A DNA stretch of 64,000 nt from positions 57,284,464 to 57,348,463 of the forward strand of contig NC_057917.1 in assembly GCF_018873765.1 (NCBI RefSeq). The letters are read 5' to 3'. The DNA comes from Telopea speciosissima (taxonomy: Eukaryota > Streptophyta > Magnoliopsida > Proteales > Proteaceae). How positions within the stretch are numbered: the first letter of the stretch is position 1; each line of letters starts with the position of its first letter. The notes beneath the pieces are model-generated. The model had not been told where the DNA came from. It saw only the letters and a program-made list of their open reading frames with translations, and made no database searches. The translations under genes were made by a program, and so were the position numbers. Shown here one piece after another: positions 22,907-32,386 of this stretch.

Positions 22907-23730
22907 GCTCTCCCCGGCTTAGAAACATTCATCTCCGATGAATGGGTGAATGCCATGTAGCGGTCATATAACTCCGGATCGAGCCTCTTGAAATCATCAA
23001 CATGCATCCAAGTGCTTTCCTGACGGGGGCGACCTTTCCACTTGACAAGGAAAGAATGGTAACCGGCTCCTTGCCGGGTCATCTTGAGCATATCATCTAG
23101 AACGTCTTCAATCACATCTTCCGAAGGTGGCTTCAGTTGGGGCAGCCGCAACATGTTCTCTGAATCGCCATCATCTGAATGATGCCCCGTGTACAAGTAT
23201 AGGTCAGCCACGTTGAAAACATTGCTTATGCCCATATCATCAGGCAACTCTAGAACATAAGCATTAGGTCCAATACGTTTCAGCACCTTGTATGGACCTA
23301 TCTTCTTGGGATGGAGCTTACGGTTGACACCCGGTTGGTGTCTCTCTGGATTCACCCGTACCATGACCATGTCTCCTGGCTTGAACTCAACGAACCGGCT
23401 ATGCTTGTCGGCAGTGGACTTGTAGTGATCATAGCTGAATGCAATTTTGCGGCAAACATCTGCATGCACTTCGGTGATATGGCAAATGAATTCATCGGCT
23501 TCAACACTCACCCGAGCTTGAGGAGGTAAGGGAATGAGATCAATCGGGCGGCGGGGTTGTATCCCAAGGAGAATCTCGAAGGGAGTACGACCGGTGGTCC
23601 TGTTCACGGAGCTGTTGTATGCAAATTCAGCAATGTCAAGGATAGAGGGCCACGTCTTCTCATAATCTCGGACCAAACATCACAGCAAATTGCCAAGACT
23701 CCTGTTGACTACCTCTGTCTGTCCGTCAGT
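22864..23730 (-). pseudogene. gypsy integrase C-terminus with chromodomain-like tail
   Basis: The frame 23676-22864 encodes the end of the DDE core (YNSSVNRTTGRTPFEI), the GKP-type linker (NPERHQPG, KIGPYKVL, YVLELP) and a chromodomain-like module (SFLVKWKGRPRQESTWM, about 22960-23080) ending DPELYDRYMAF. Chromodomains direct integration to marked chromatin in chromoviruses. It is separated from the rest of integrase by TAG 23731-23733 (in the HPxTDGQTE motif, normally Q) and TGA 23680-23682. Confidence 0.88.
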
Positions 23731-24378
23731 CTAGGGATGGAATGCAGTAGAGAACAAAAGTTTGGTGTTTGTCTTCAGCCATAGAGTCTTCCAGAAATAA
23801 CTCATAAACTTCACGTCACGATCGGATACAATGGTACTGGGTAACCCATGGATGCGAACAATCTCCTTGAAGAATAGGTTGGTAATGTGGGAAGCATCAA
23901 GGGTTCTCCGAAAAGGAATGAAGTGAGCCATCTTGGTGAATCTGTCAACCACCGCCATGATGGAGTCAAATCTCTCTTTAGTAGGGGGAAGACCAAGTAC
24001 GAAATCCATACTGAGATCACCCCATGGCTGGTGAGGGATCGGTAATGGCGAATAAAGGCCCGTGTTTTGCTTGGTACCTTTAGCTAGTTGGCAAGCTCGG
24101 CACTGCTTGATTACATGCTCCACATCCTTGGCCAAGTGACGCCAATAGTACCGATCAATCACCTATAAGATGGTTTTATCTTTCCCGAAGTGTCCTCCTA
24201 AACCTCCTCCATGTAACTCCCGGATAATGTAGTGTCGTAAGGACGAATCGGGAATGCACAGTCGGGTTCCTAAGAACAAGTAACCATCATGTAATGAGTA
24301 CTTAGGGTGCTGTCCACCCTGCTTCAAATCAGCATATAGGACATGAAAGTCCTTGTCACTAGCATACTTGTCTCTGAT
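23731..24378 (-). pseudogene. gypsy integrase zinc domain and core
   Basis: Contains the [25 protein letters not shown] zinc-binding half, the core start SMDFVLGLP and IVSDRDVKF. The stop TAG at 24163-24165 and that at 23731-23733 interrupt it. 24166-24378 continues the linker from RNase H in the same protein order (PDSSLRHYIIREL). Confidence 0.85.
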
Positions 24379-25046
24379 CTACTCGATGCTAAGTGCATGG
24401 GCTGAGAAAGTGTTCAAGGTTAGGACTTTTCTACTCAGTGCATCAGCTACTGTATTTTCCTTTCCTGACTTGTATTTGAGGGCAAAGTTGAAATCCTGTA
24501 AATATGCAACCCATTTAGCATGCCTGGTACTAATGGACTTCTGTGAGTGGAGGTGCTTGAGAGCCTCAGGATCAGTGCACAGGACGAACTCTTTGCCAAT
24601 GAGGTAGTGTCTCCAATGCCGCAAGACCTGAACAACAGTATAAAACTCTATATCATAAGTAGAGTACCGAGTCTTGGCATCATTGAGTTTCTCACTGTAG
24701 AATGCAATAGGGTGCCCATTTTGCATAAGAACTCTGCCTAGACCAACATGGGAAGCATCAGTAGCAACTTCGAAAATATGGTCAAAGTTGGGCAGGCGTA
24801 GCACCAGAGCTTCAGTCATCTTCTTCTTAATCATTTGGAAGGCCTTTTGAGCGGCTGATGTCCATGCGAACGGACCCTTGTTCTGTTTGGTGCATTCGGT
24901 TATAGGTGCCATGATGGCACTGAAAATGCGAATGAATCACCTGTAAAAAGAAGCCAAACCGTGGAAGCTTCACACTTCAATAAATGTCTTCGGAGTAGGC
25001 CATTCAACAACGCTTCAGACCCTTTCCGGATCAGCTTCAACACCCT
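24379..25046 (-). pseudogene. gypsy RT thumb and RNase H
   Basis: The frame holds the RT connection (VVEWPTP, SFHGLASFYR) and RNase H: FEVATDASHVGLGRVL, FYSEKLNDAKTRYSTYDIEF and LCTDPEALKHL, ending YKSGKENTVADALSR. Three TGA codons (25015, 24970, 24937) lie in the first 110 bp and a TAG at 24379. Its upstream half is at 26685 onward, displaced by the Pack-MULE. Confidence 0.88.
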
Positions 25047-25055
25047 TTGAAGAAA

Positions 25056-26675
25056 GGGTAAATTACACGTACCCCCCTAGAATACACCCAATATTCCTCG
25101 TACCCCCCTAAGTGGCTCAATATTCCACGTACCACCCCTGCTTTACACCCCAAATGCCATTTAAGTCCACACCAGGTATTAAATGCTATAAAATGACCAA
25201 ACTACCCTTTCTTCTATCTTTTCTAAAATTTGGAAAGACCTAATTGCCCTGACCTATTTGCTAAAATTTGAAAACACTAAATGCCCTCATCTTCCCCAAA
25301 TCATCATCTTGTTTTACATACCCACCACCACTACCACCACCACCACCACCACCACCACCACCCCCCACCATTTAACTTTGTTTTAAATGCAACAGTTGTG
25401 GATACCCACCCACCTCCCAAGGAAAAAAAAAAAAAAAGAAAACCTCTCCGGCTCCGCTAATGCGTCTCACTCTTCTCATAGAGATGAAACTCTGCATCTC
25501 ACACCCTGCCGCAAAATGTCCAACAGCGCTTTTGCCGGCGCCTCCACCGGCAGCGGTAACGGTGGTGGTAGTGGAAGTTCCGGTTACTTCCTTAGGAACC
25601 TCACAAGCCTGGGTCTTGGCTACGCTATTGCCATCGCTTTAGGGTTTCTTGTCCTCCTCTCCACTATCCTCCTTGCCTCCTATGCTGCCGTGCCGTTCGA
25701 TTCTCGTTCTTAAACCTAGGTAGCTCCGACTCCAACTCCGACTCCTCAATTGTTAACGGTGTTATCCTCCCTCGCATTATCTTTGTTGCCGAAGACGACG
25801 ACGGCAGTGGAGACGAGGAGAATGGTGTTGGGCTCGATCAAATGGTCATCAATTCGTACCCAAAGTTCCTGTTCTGTAAGCCGAGGGATCGTGGGAATGG
25901 AGATTCCATGTATCCGATATGTCTTTGTGATTACAAGGACGGGGAAATGCTGAGGATGATGCCCGATTGTCGACATTTCTTTCATCTCTGTTGCATAGAT
26001 GCTTGGTTGAGGCTTAATGCTTCTTGCCCTGTTTGTCGCAATTCTCCGTTACCCACTCCGTTATCGACCCCACTGTCGGAGCTCGTGCCGTTGTCGCAGT
26101 ATCCAGGGGATCGGAGGAGGTGATGCTTTGTCCCCGCCCTGCTTTATTTTGTTTTGTTTTTCACTTTTCTGTACATTTTGACTTAGCAAAGTTCTTGGGC
26201 TGTTACAAAGATTGAAGCTGTTTTTTGGTTTCTTTCATATGTTTTTTGGGGCTATGTTTGATATTATAGTTATCTGAGGCAATGTGTACCAATGCATTTT
26301 GCTTTTAGTAGAGGAGGGGAGGAGAGACAGTGAGGTGGGGCTTCACTGTGGGATGGTGATGGAGTTAATGGTTGGGGGTGGTGGTGGCGGTGGTGGTAGT
26401 GGTGGTGGGTATGTAAAACGAGATGATGATTTGGGGAAGATGAGGGCATTTTAGTCTTTTCAAATTTTAGCAAATAGGTCAGGGCAATTAGGTCTTTTCA
26501 AATTTTAGAAAAAATAGAAGAAAGGGTAGTTTGGTCATTTTATAGCATTTAACACCTAGTGTGGACTTAAATGGCATTTGGGGTGTAAAGCAGGGGTGGT
26601 ACGTGGAATATTGAGCCGCTTAGGGGGGTACGAGGAATATTGGGTGCATTCTAGGGGGGTGCGTTTACTTTACCC
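25056..26675. mobile_element. Pack-MULE carrying a RING-H2 gene
   Basis: 1620 bp with long terminal inverted repeats, about 25056-25378 and 26363-26675 (roughly 313 bp), differing at about a dozen of 290 aligned positions by eye. Both ends are GGGTAAA. Perfect 9-bp duplications TTGAAGAAA flank it (25047-25055, 26676-26684). Long TIRs plus 9-bp duplications are the hallmark of Mutator-like elements. There is no transposase; instead the 980-bp centre contains an intronless ATL-type RING gene in plus orientation, so it is a non-autonomous gene-carrying MULE. It inserted into the gypsy RT, so it is younger than that element. Confidence 0.93.
25516..26123 (+). pseudogene. Captured ATL-family RING-H2 E3 ligase gene, damaged
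   Basis: The ATG at 25516 (MSNSAFAG) opens a Gly/Ser-rich N-terminus, then one membrane helix (GYAIAIALGFLVLLSTILLA, about 25618-25680). A one-base loss at about 25681-25684 breaks the frame just where ATL proteins have CCR; the next frame continues through ILPRIIFVAED, the ATL GLD box (GLDQMVINSYPKF) and the RING-H2 domain to 26123. In the RING the first zinc ligand is Tyr (YPIC instead of CPIC); the C-H-H-C, C-P-V-C ligands remain. ATL proteins are membrane-anchored ubiquitin ligases, usually intronless, and this most resembles the ATL67-type subgroup from memory. The two lesions make an active ligase unlikely. Confidence 0.85.
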
Positions 26676-26684
26676 TTGAAGAAA

Positions 26685-27903
26685 TTATAAAACCAAGGAA
26701 AACAACCTTGGGCAGCATGAAGGGACATTTCTTTAAATTGATAAACAACTTCTCTTGTCGGAGTACTTTGAGAACTTGTTTCAGGTGGTCTATGTGCTCA
26801 TCTAGGTCTTTACTGTACACCAAAATATCATCAAAATAAACAAGAAGAAATTTACCGATGAAGGGACGAAGTACCTGGGTCATGACTCTCATGAAGGTGC
26901 TAGGTGCATTCGTCAGGTCAAAGGGCATGACCTTCCACTCGAATAGTCCATCTTTGGTCTTGAAGACTGTCTTCCATTCGTCTCCAGGCCGGATGCGAAT
27001 TTGATGATATCCACTGCGAAGGTCAATCTTGGAGAAGATTTTAGAACCGGACAACATGTCTAGCATATCATCAAGCCTAGGAATTGGGAACCTATACTTG
27101 ATGGTGATCTTGTTGATAGCTCGGCTGTCCACACACATGCGCCACGAACCATCCTTTTTTGGTGTCAACAAGGCTGGGACACCACAAGGGCTTATGCTAT
27201 CTTCAATAAACCCCTTCTTGAGAAGCTCTCCAACTTGTTTATTAAGCTCTTCATGCTCGGAGGGACTCATCCTATAGGCGGGCAGATTTGGTAACATAGC
27301 ACCAGGTACCAAGTCGATGGCATGTTGAATGTCTCTGAGTGGAGGTAGTTCATTGGGCAGTTCTTCGGGTATTACATCTGAAAAATCCTGCAGCAATTCC
27401 TTGATGAGCTGTGTAAACTTCTGTTCGGATGGGGCAGCAACCTCTTGAGTCACCAAGGCAAGAACCAGACTTGTATCATGGCTGGTTTGTTCAAATTCCT
27501 TTTGCGGAACAGCTAGCAATTTATTTTCAGATTCTGTCCCCTTTTGATTAGTGCGCATGACACGACGTTTCCATATTTCTGCAGGCAAATTAGGTGGGTA
27601 CCACCTGATTTCTTCTCCTTTATGTTGAAATACACATAGATTTTTTCTTCCTAGGAGAGCAACGTCATTGTCATAAAGCCACGGTCTCCCTAGTAGAATA
27701 TCAGTCATTCTCATCGGAATGATATCCCACCAAATTTCCTCTGAATATTTTTGGGCTTGTAAGGGAACATAGCATCGTTTGTTCACATCAAGCTTATTCC
27801 CATTCAATAAGGAGACTTTATAGGGCATCGGGTGCTTCTCAAATTTCAGATTCGCCTTCTTCACAAGATCTTCGGACACAACATTAACGACCACTATCAA
27901 CAA
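26685..27903 (-). pseudogene. gypsy protease C-terminal part and reverse transcriptase
   Basis: One open frame reads from the protease end ([10 protein letters not shown]..., [11 protein letters not shown]) into [49 protein letters not shown]-box variant [12 protein letters not shown] and the catalytic YFDD at about 26825-26836. It stops at the Pack-MULE border within ...FLGFIISS. The protease active site IIVDSG is at about 27886-27905 in a neighbouring frame, with frame breaks on both sides. Confidence 0.9.
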
Positions 27904-27924
27904 TTATCCGGCGTGCGTCACCGC

Positions 27925-29317
27925 TCAGAAGCGGGTATAGAAGATACAACTACGTCGCCAATCTTCACCTTTAGATTCAGCACTCAATATACGTGCTACT
28001 ACGTGTACACCTCGGGTATCTTCAAGTTCATCACCCAAGTCGTCAAAATAAGCAGCCCCATCATTATCATCATCAGGGGGTAATGCATAAATACCTTGTT
28101 CATCAAATTCGTCAGGGCTATCTTCTTCCTTGTCAGCTACATTGATTGGTCTTTGTCTTTGTGGGCAGTCCTTAGCATAATGTCCCTTTTCATTGCAGCG
28201 ATAACAAGTATTTGACTCACTAGTGGTCATTGGGGCTTTGCCCTTGCCCACACGTGAAAAGTTGCCAGAGTAGGGGGCTGTTCGTGTAGAACCAGCAGTG
28301 GTGTTATTACCTCTATTGTAACCATTAGTTGGTTTGGATGCTGGAAAAGATTTTCTGGTGTCAATAGCAGTGGAGCCAAACCTTCTCGTGGTGCTCAATA
28401 GGTTTTTAGCCTTCAATGCCTTCTCAAAGCAATCCTTGATGTCCAGAACATCCACAACGCTAATATCTCTAATGATATCAAATCTCAATCCCAACCGAAA
28501 TCGAGATAGCATCTGAGTAGCACTTTCTATGGTGTCAGTACGAGATGAGAGAGAGTCGAACTTTTGCATGTACTCGGATACAATCATGTTCCCTTGACGA
28601 AGGGAGTTGAATTGATCTTACATCTGAGTTGTATAGTGTCTTGGTAAGTACTTCTCTTTCAGATCATACTTCATATCCTCTCAGTTGGTAGGTGCTTTGC
28701 TTTCACGTTCCATGTCCCTCTCTGTCTTACGCCACCATTCTCGAGCAGAGCCAATTAATTTAGTACGTGCCAATCTCATCTTTCGGCCTTCAGGCAAGTC
28801 ATACCAGTCAAAATAGTCATCTAGAGCAGCAAGCCAATCATAGAATTTCTGTGGATCACCATGCCCATCATACTCTTTCAGTTCGAGCTTGACCTTCTGT
28901 GTATCAAATCTCCTGTTATGGCCTTCATCTCCAGTGAAGTAGGATCTCAAGTATTCCTCAAAGTTAGGTCTTCGAGGTGCTTCAGTAGTTCTGTCCCTGT
29001 CTTCTCTGTAGTCATCTCGTCATACCTACGTCGATCCCTGTAACCTCGTTAATGTCTAGGCGATCTCTGTGGTCCCCTGTGACGTCTAGGATGATCTTTG
29101 TGATGTTCATCCCTTCCCGAGTTCCATGAACTTGAGAATGTACTTGTAATCGATCCTCCTCTACATATAGAGGGTTGTTTACAATAGGCACAACTGGCCT
29201 TTGCTCAACAATCTGTAACCGATCACTGATCTTATGGAGCATGTCGAGAATTGCAGCCATTGGATCAGGTGTGGGTGGCCGTGGTGGATCAACAACAGGG
29301 TTGCTTTGTCCTTCCAT
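27925..29317 (-). pseudogene. gypsy gag
   Basis: The ATG at 29317-29315 (MEGQSNPVV) is one base past the primer binding site. The capsid region includes YDGHGDPQKFYDWLAALDDYF (about 28800-28870) and AREWW; the nucleocapsid has a CCHC knuckle CYRCNEKGHYAKDC at about 28165-28208. The frame is broken near 29020, and by TGA 28681-28683 and TAA 28618-28620. Confidence 0.88.
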
Positions 29318-29333
29318 AGCTTTGATACCAATT

Positions 29334-30774
29334 TGATGTAGCCTAGGTGGAATAAGTCTCACTTAGGACCAGGTTGTGTAATAGGGTTGGCCGAATGGGC
29401 AGATTAGGTTGATTAGGGCAAAATTAGGGTTAGGAAGTGGAGTTGGAGTTAGGGTTTTATTAGGTAATGGTATGCAGGTTTTTAGAAGTCTATTGGTATA
29501 GGTTCTAATTAGGTTTGAATAGGAAATAAGATTTCAGAATTATAGGGTTAGGGTCTTGGGCATGAAGGGAATAAAGGGATCTAGGGTTTCTAAGGGGAGA
29601 CAGGCCAAGGGCTTCTGGCCGAGTGTCACAGATGTGGGGGAGAGAGTTCGGCTGAAGTTTGGAGGGATTTGGATGGTTGGTTAGGGCTGGGCAGTGTTAA
29701 GAGCTTTGGAGTTTTAAGAAGAACTAGGGCTGCAGACTAGGGTTAAGCAAGGGAGTAAGAGAACAGCTATAACTTACAGTTGCAGGTCTGAATGTGCAGA
29801 AGCAGCAACAGCTTGAATACTTGAAGAAACCTCCTAACCTTCACAGTGCAAGGAGTCGCAGGAGAACCCACCCTTAACCACCTTGAGTCCACAAGGATAT
29901 AAACTCGCAGAAGGAGAAGATGCAGCAGTTCGAGTGCAGCAGTTTCAGATCTGAAATCAGAGAATTTTTGAAGTAGAAGTTGTGGGGGAGATTCCTACGA
30001 TTTATCTATTTATAATAAAAAGAGATGGCCAAAAGCCTTACACAAATATAACTTGGAATCCTAGGTTCAGTCCTAAAACCAGTCCTAATCAGACTAGGAC
30101 TAGTTGTTGGGAGTGACCCAAAATACCCTGCCCAGATCCCGGCTCGGGCGAGGGAGCGATGTGCGCTGGCTGGTGTGCAATAAGGAATTAAAGTTGCATC
30201 TTCCCTCACAAGGCGTCTTTTGGGGGATTGACAAGCACTTAATCTTACTATTGGTATCAGAGCAGGTGGTCGCGAGTTCGAGTCTCCCTGGTGCCATGGG
30301 TGCTTTGTTATTGGGCGTGCATTAGTGCCATGGGTGCTCTGTTATTGGGCGTACATTTGGGGGGGGATTGTTGGGAGTGACCCAAAATGCCCTGCCCAGA
30401 TCCCGGCTCGGGCGAGGGAGCGATGTGTGCTGGCTGGTGTGCAAAAGGAATTAAAGTTGCACCTTCCCTCACAAGACGTCTTTTGGGGGATTGGCAAGCG
30501 CTTAATCCTACACTAGTGACACTAATCTGAAATCTAATTACAACCGAATCACTTGTATTCTAACTAGGAATACAAGTTTCAACAAATAAAATAAATAATA
30601 AAAAGAACAACCTATCCCTCTAAAATCGTGGAGGGGATACTAAGCACACTAAAAGACTGTTTTACCCCTACTTAAAGAAAAACAAATTACAGAAAATAAA
30701 AGGCTCCAACCAAAATAGTAAAACAGCCACTTCATAGTTTCAGCTTCTTCTTCCTAGTGCTTGGATCTGCATCA
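29334..30774 (-). repeat. 5' LTR of the gypsy element, split by a TRIM
   Basis: 1441 bp including the 408-bp TRIM and its 5-bp duplication; without them 1028 bp, close to the 1020 bp of the other LTR. There is also a small insertion (GAAGATGCA type) near 29920. Confidence 0.93.
30105..30512 (+). mobile_element. TRIM (miniature LTR retrotransposon)
   Basis: Two direct repeats of about 144-146 bp (30105-30250 and 30369-30512), both opening TGTTGGGAGTGACCC and the second ending CTACA, enclose only about 118 bp. A full primer site TGGTATCAGAGC sits at 30252-30263 and a purine tract (G run then AT) at about 30358-30367 precedes the 3' LTR. Perfect 5-bp duplications CTAGT (30100-30104, 30513-30517). 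No coding capacity, so it must borrow enzymes. The internal part also contains a duplicated CATGGGTGCTYTGTTATTGG unit. Confidence 0.93.
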
Positions 30775-30779
30775 CAAGG

Positions 30780-32300
30780 GAGGAACAGCAACCAGTAGAA
30801 ATTAGAACGTGAGATAGAATTAGAAAGTAGAGGGCATGTAATTAGTAACTGCTATACTAAACCAGAATTTAAAAAATTAGGTACTGTAACTAATCTCAGG
30901 TTTTTTGAAACAGAAAAAATAGTAGTGAACTAAGAATAACAGCAGTTTCTAATTTAAGAACAAGAACGAGAATTAGTAACTGGGATGGCAGATCAATGGA
31001 TACAATCTTCCATCCTGCAGAATCAGAACTCGAAGGGCTGGGAGCTGTACAACAGAGCCTGAACCTGCAACACAGAAAGGGATTAAGGTAGACATAAGTG
31101 AAGCTTTAAATGGGTCCTGCCGCATCATACAGAAGAAGATATTATTCTGTCCTAAATGGAAAATCGATGAGTGCCTTGAAAGGCTGTTCCAGCAATACAG
31201 TAAGATTTGAATTTGTAGGAGAAGAAGAGAAGATAATGGAAGGAAGAAAAATATGTAGGTATATCACCTACTGCAGAAGGCATCCCACCTGTCTCCATCC
31301 TGGAATCCCACCAGGGAACACTGCTTCTCACATCTTTTTTAGAGAGTAAAAATCGTGGGACGCCAAGTCCCTCGCTTTATTTATAATAACTTGATGGCTA
31401 CACACCAAATAGAAAACTCCCTCAAGTAGTAAGAGATCTTTTACAATTAAAAAGCCATAGAATAACTAGTAACTATCTAGAAAAATAGAAAGTTCTAAAT
31501 AGAAACTACTGAACAGAATTCTTCCTCCTTAGCTAAATAATTACTAGAAACTATCTAAAGTAGCCTCCAACAGAATCCTTCCATAGCAACCAAGAAGTTT
31601 CCATCAGCATCCAATCTTCTAAGTAGATCCCACGCAAGATCTGATCTTCTTCCAATCATGCTGAGAAATAAGGCTGGTCGATACCCAGCCCAGTTGTCAA
31701 GCCCTAAACAGAACCGCGGGCTGGTTGGGCTACTGGTTCGATGGCTGGTTGGACTGCCCTTTCTTTTCTTTTCCTCCTTCGATCTATATCATGAGAGCAT
31801 GCCAAGCCCATGCTTCCTTTTACATCTTATCATTGTCTATAATTCCCGCCCTCTTTTTTCCTCTAGTTTGAGCAGCACAAACCTGGCATTTGGCAAGGCA
31901 CTTGAGTGGCAAAACAAGGTATCCTCTCATATGTAGGAATACCAAATACCCAACCCACCTATGTATGTCCATGCACCCCATTGTAGTCCCTATTTTTTTC
32001 AATACCTTGTTTTGACACTAGGAAAACTTAGATTGGGCTGAAACTTGTTAGGTGAGCAGATGACCTTGGGGTCCAGGGTGTGCTGTTCCACTTCCAGCTG
32101 AGACTGTGCCAAGCCCCCACTTCCTTGTACAATATATTAGTCTCTATAACCCCCGCCCTCATTTTTACTCGGGTCATAGCAGCACAGCCATGGCAATTGG
32201 CAAGGCACTTGAGTGGTCTCAGCAGAATCTGTTAGCACTTTCAATGCATAACTAACTTCCTAATCTATGTAGTTGTACCGAAATTACATGTACATGTAGT
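30780..32300. other. Right flank of gypsy: LTR-like remnant and degenerate duplication
   Basis: 30780-31620 is AT-rich with a minus-strand TATAAATA box near 31382, like the LTRs around it. From 31797 to 32225 two degenerate copies of a ~130-bp unit (GCCAAGC..., CCCGCCCTC, GCACTTGAGTGG) are separated by about 310 bp. No gene is supported. Confidence 0.45.
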
Positions 32301-32386
32301 GATGCAGATCGGAGAAATGATATGCTGGTGGTGAGTTTTAAATCAATGTAAGAGAAGAACTTGATTTGTTAGGGAAGAAGGGGAGG

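Larger units (their letters stand above)
21887..30774 (-). mobile_element. Ty3/gypsy chromovirus-like LTR retrotransposon
   Basis: Complete element: LTRs 21887-22906 and 29334-30774 start TGATG and end CATCA, with perfect 5-bp duplications CAAGG (21882-21886, 30775-30779). The primer site complement GCTTTGATACCA is at 29319-29330 (tRNA-Met) and the purine tract (GGGGAGAGC) is next to 22906. Coding order on the minus strand is gag, CCHC knuckle, protease, RT, RNase H, integrase, chromodomain-like tail, i.e. gypsy order. Two later guests interrupt it: a Pack-MULE (25056-26675) inside RT and a TRIM (30105-30512) in the 5' LTR. At least nine nonsense codons make it defective. Confidence 0.97.

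Noticed and set aside
26270..26473. His/Ser-rich minus ORF
   Set aside because: Translation of the GGT-repeat in the Pack-MULE right TIR.
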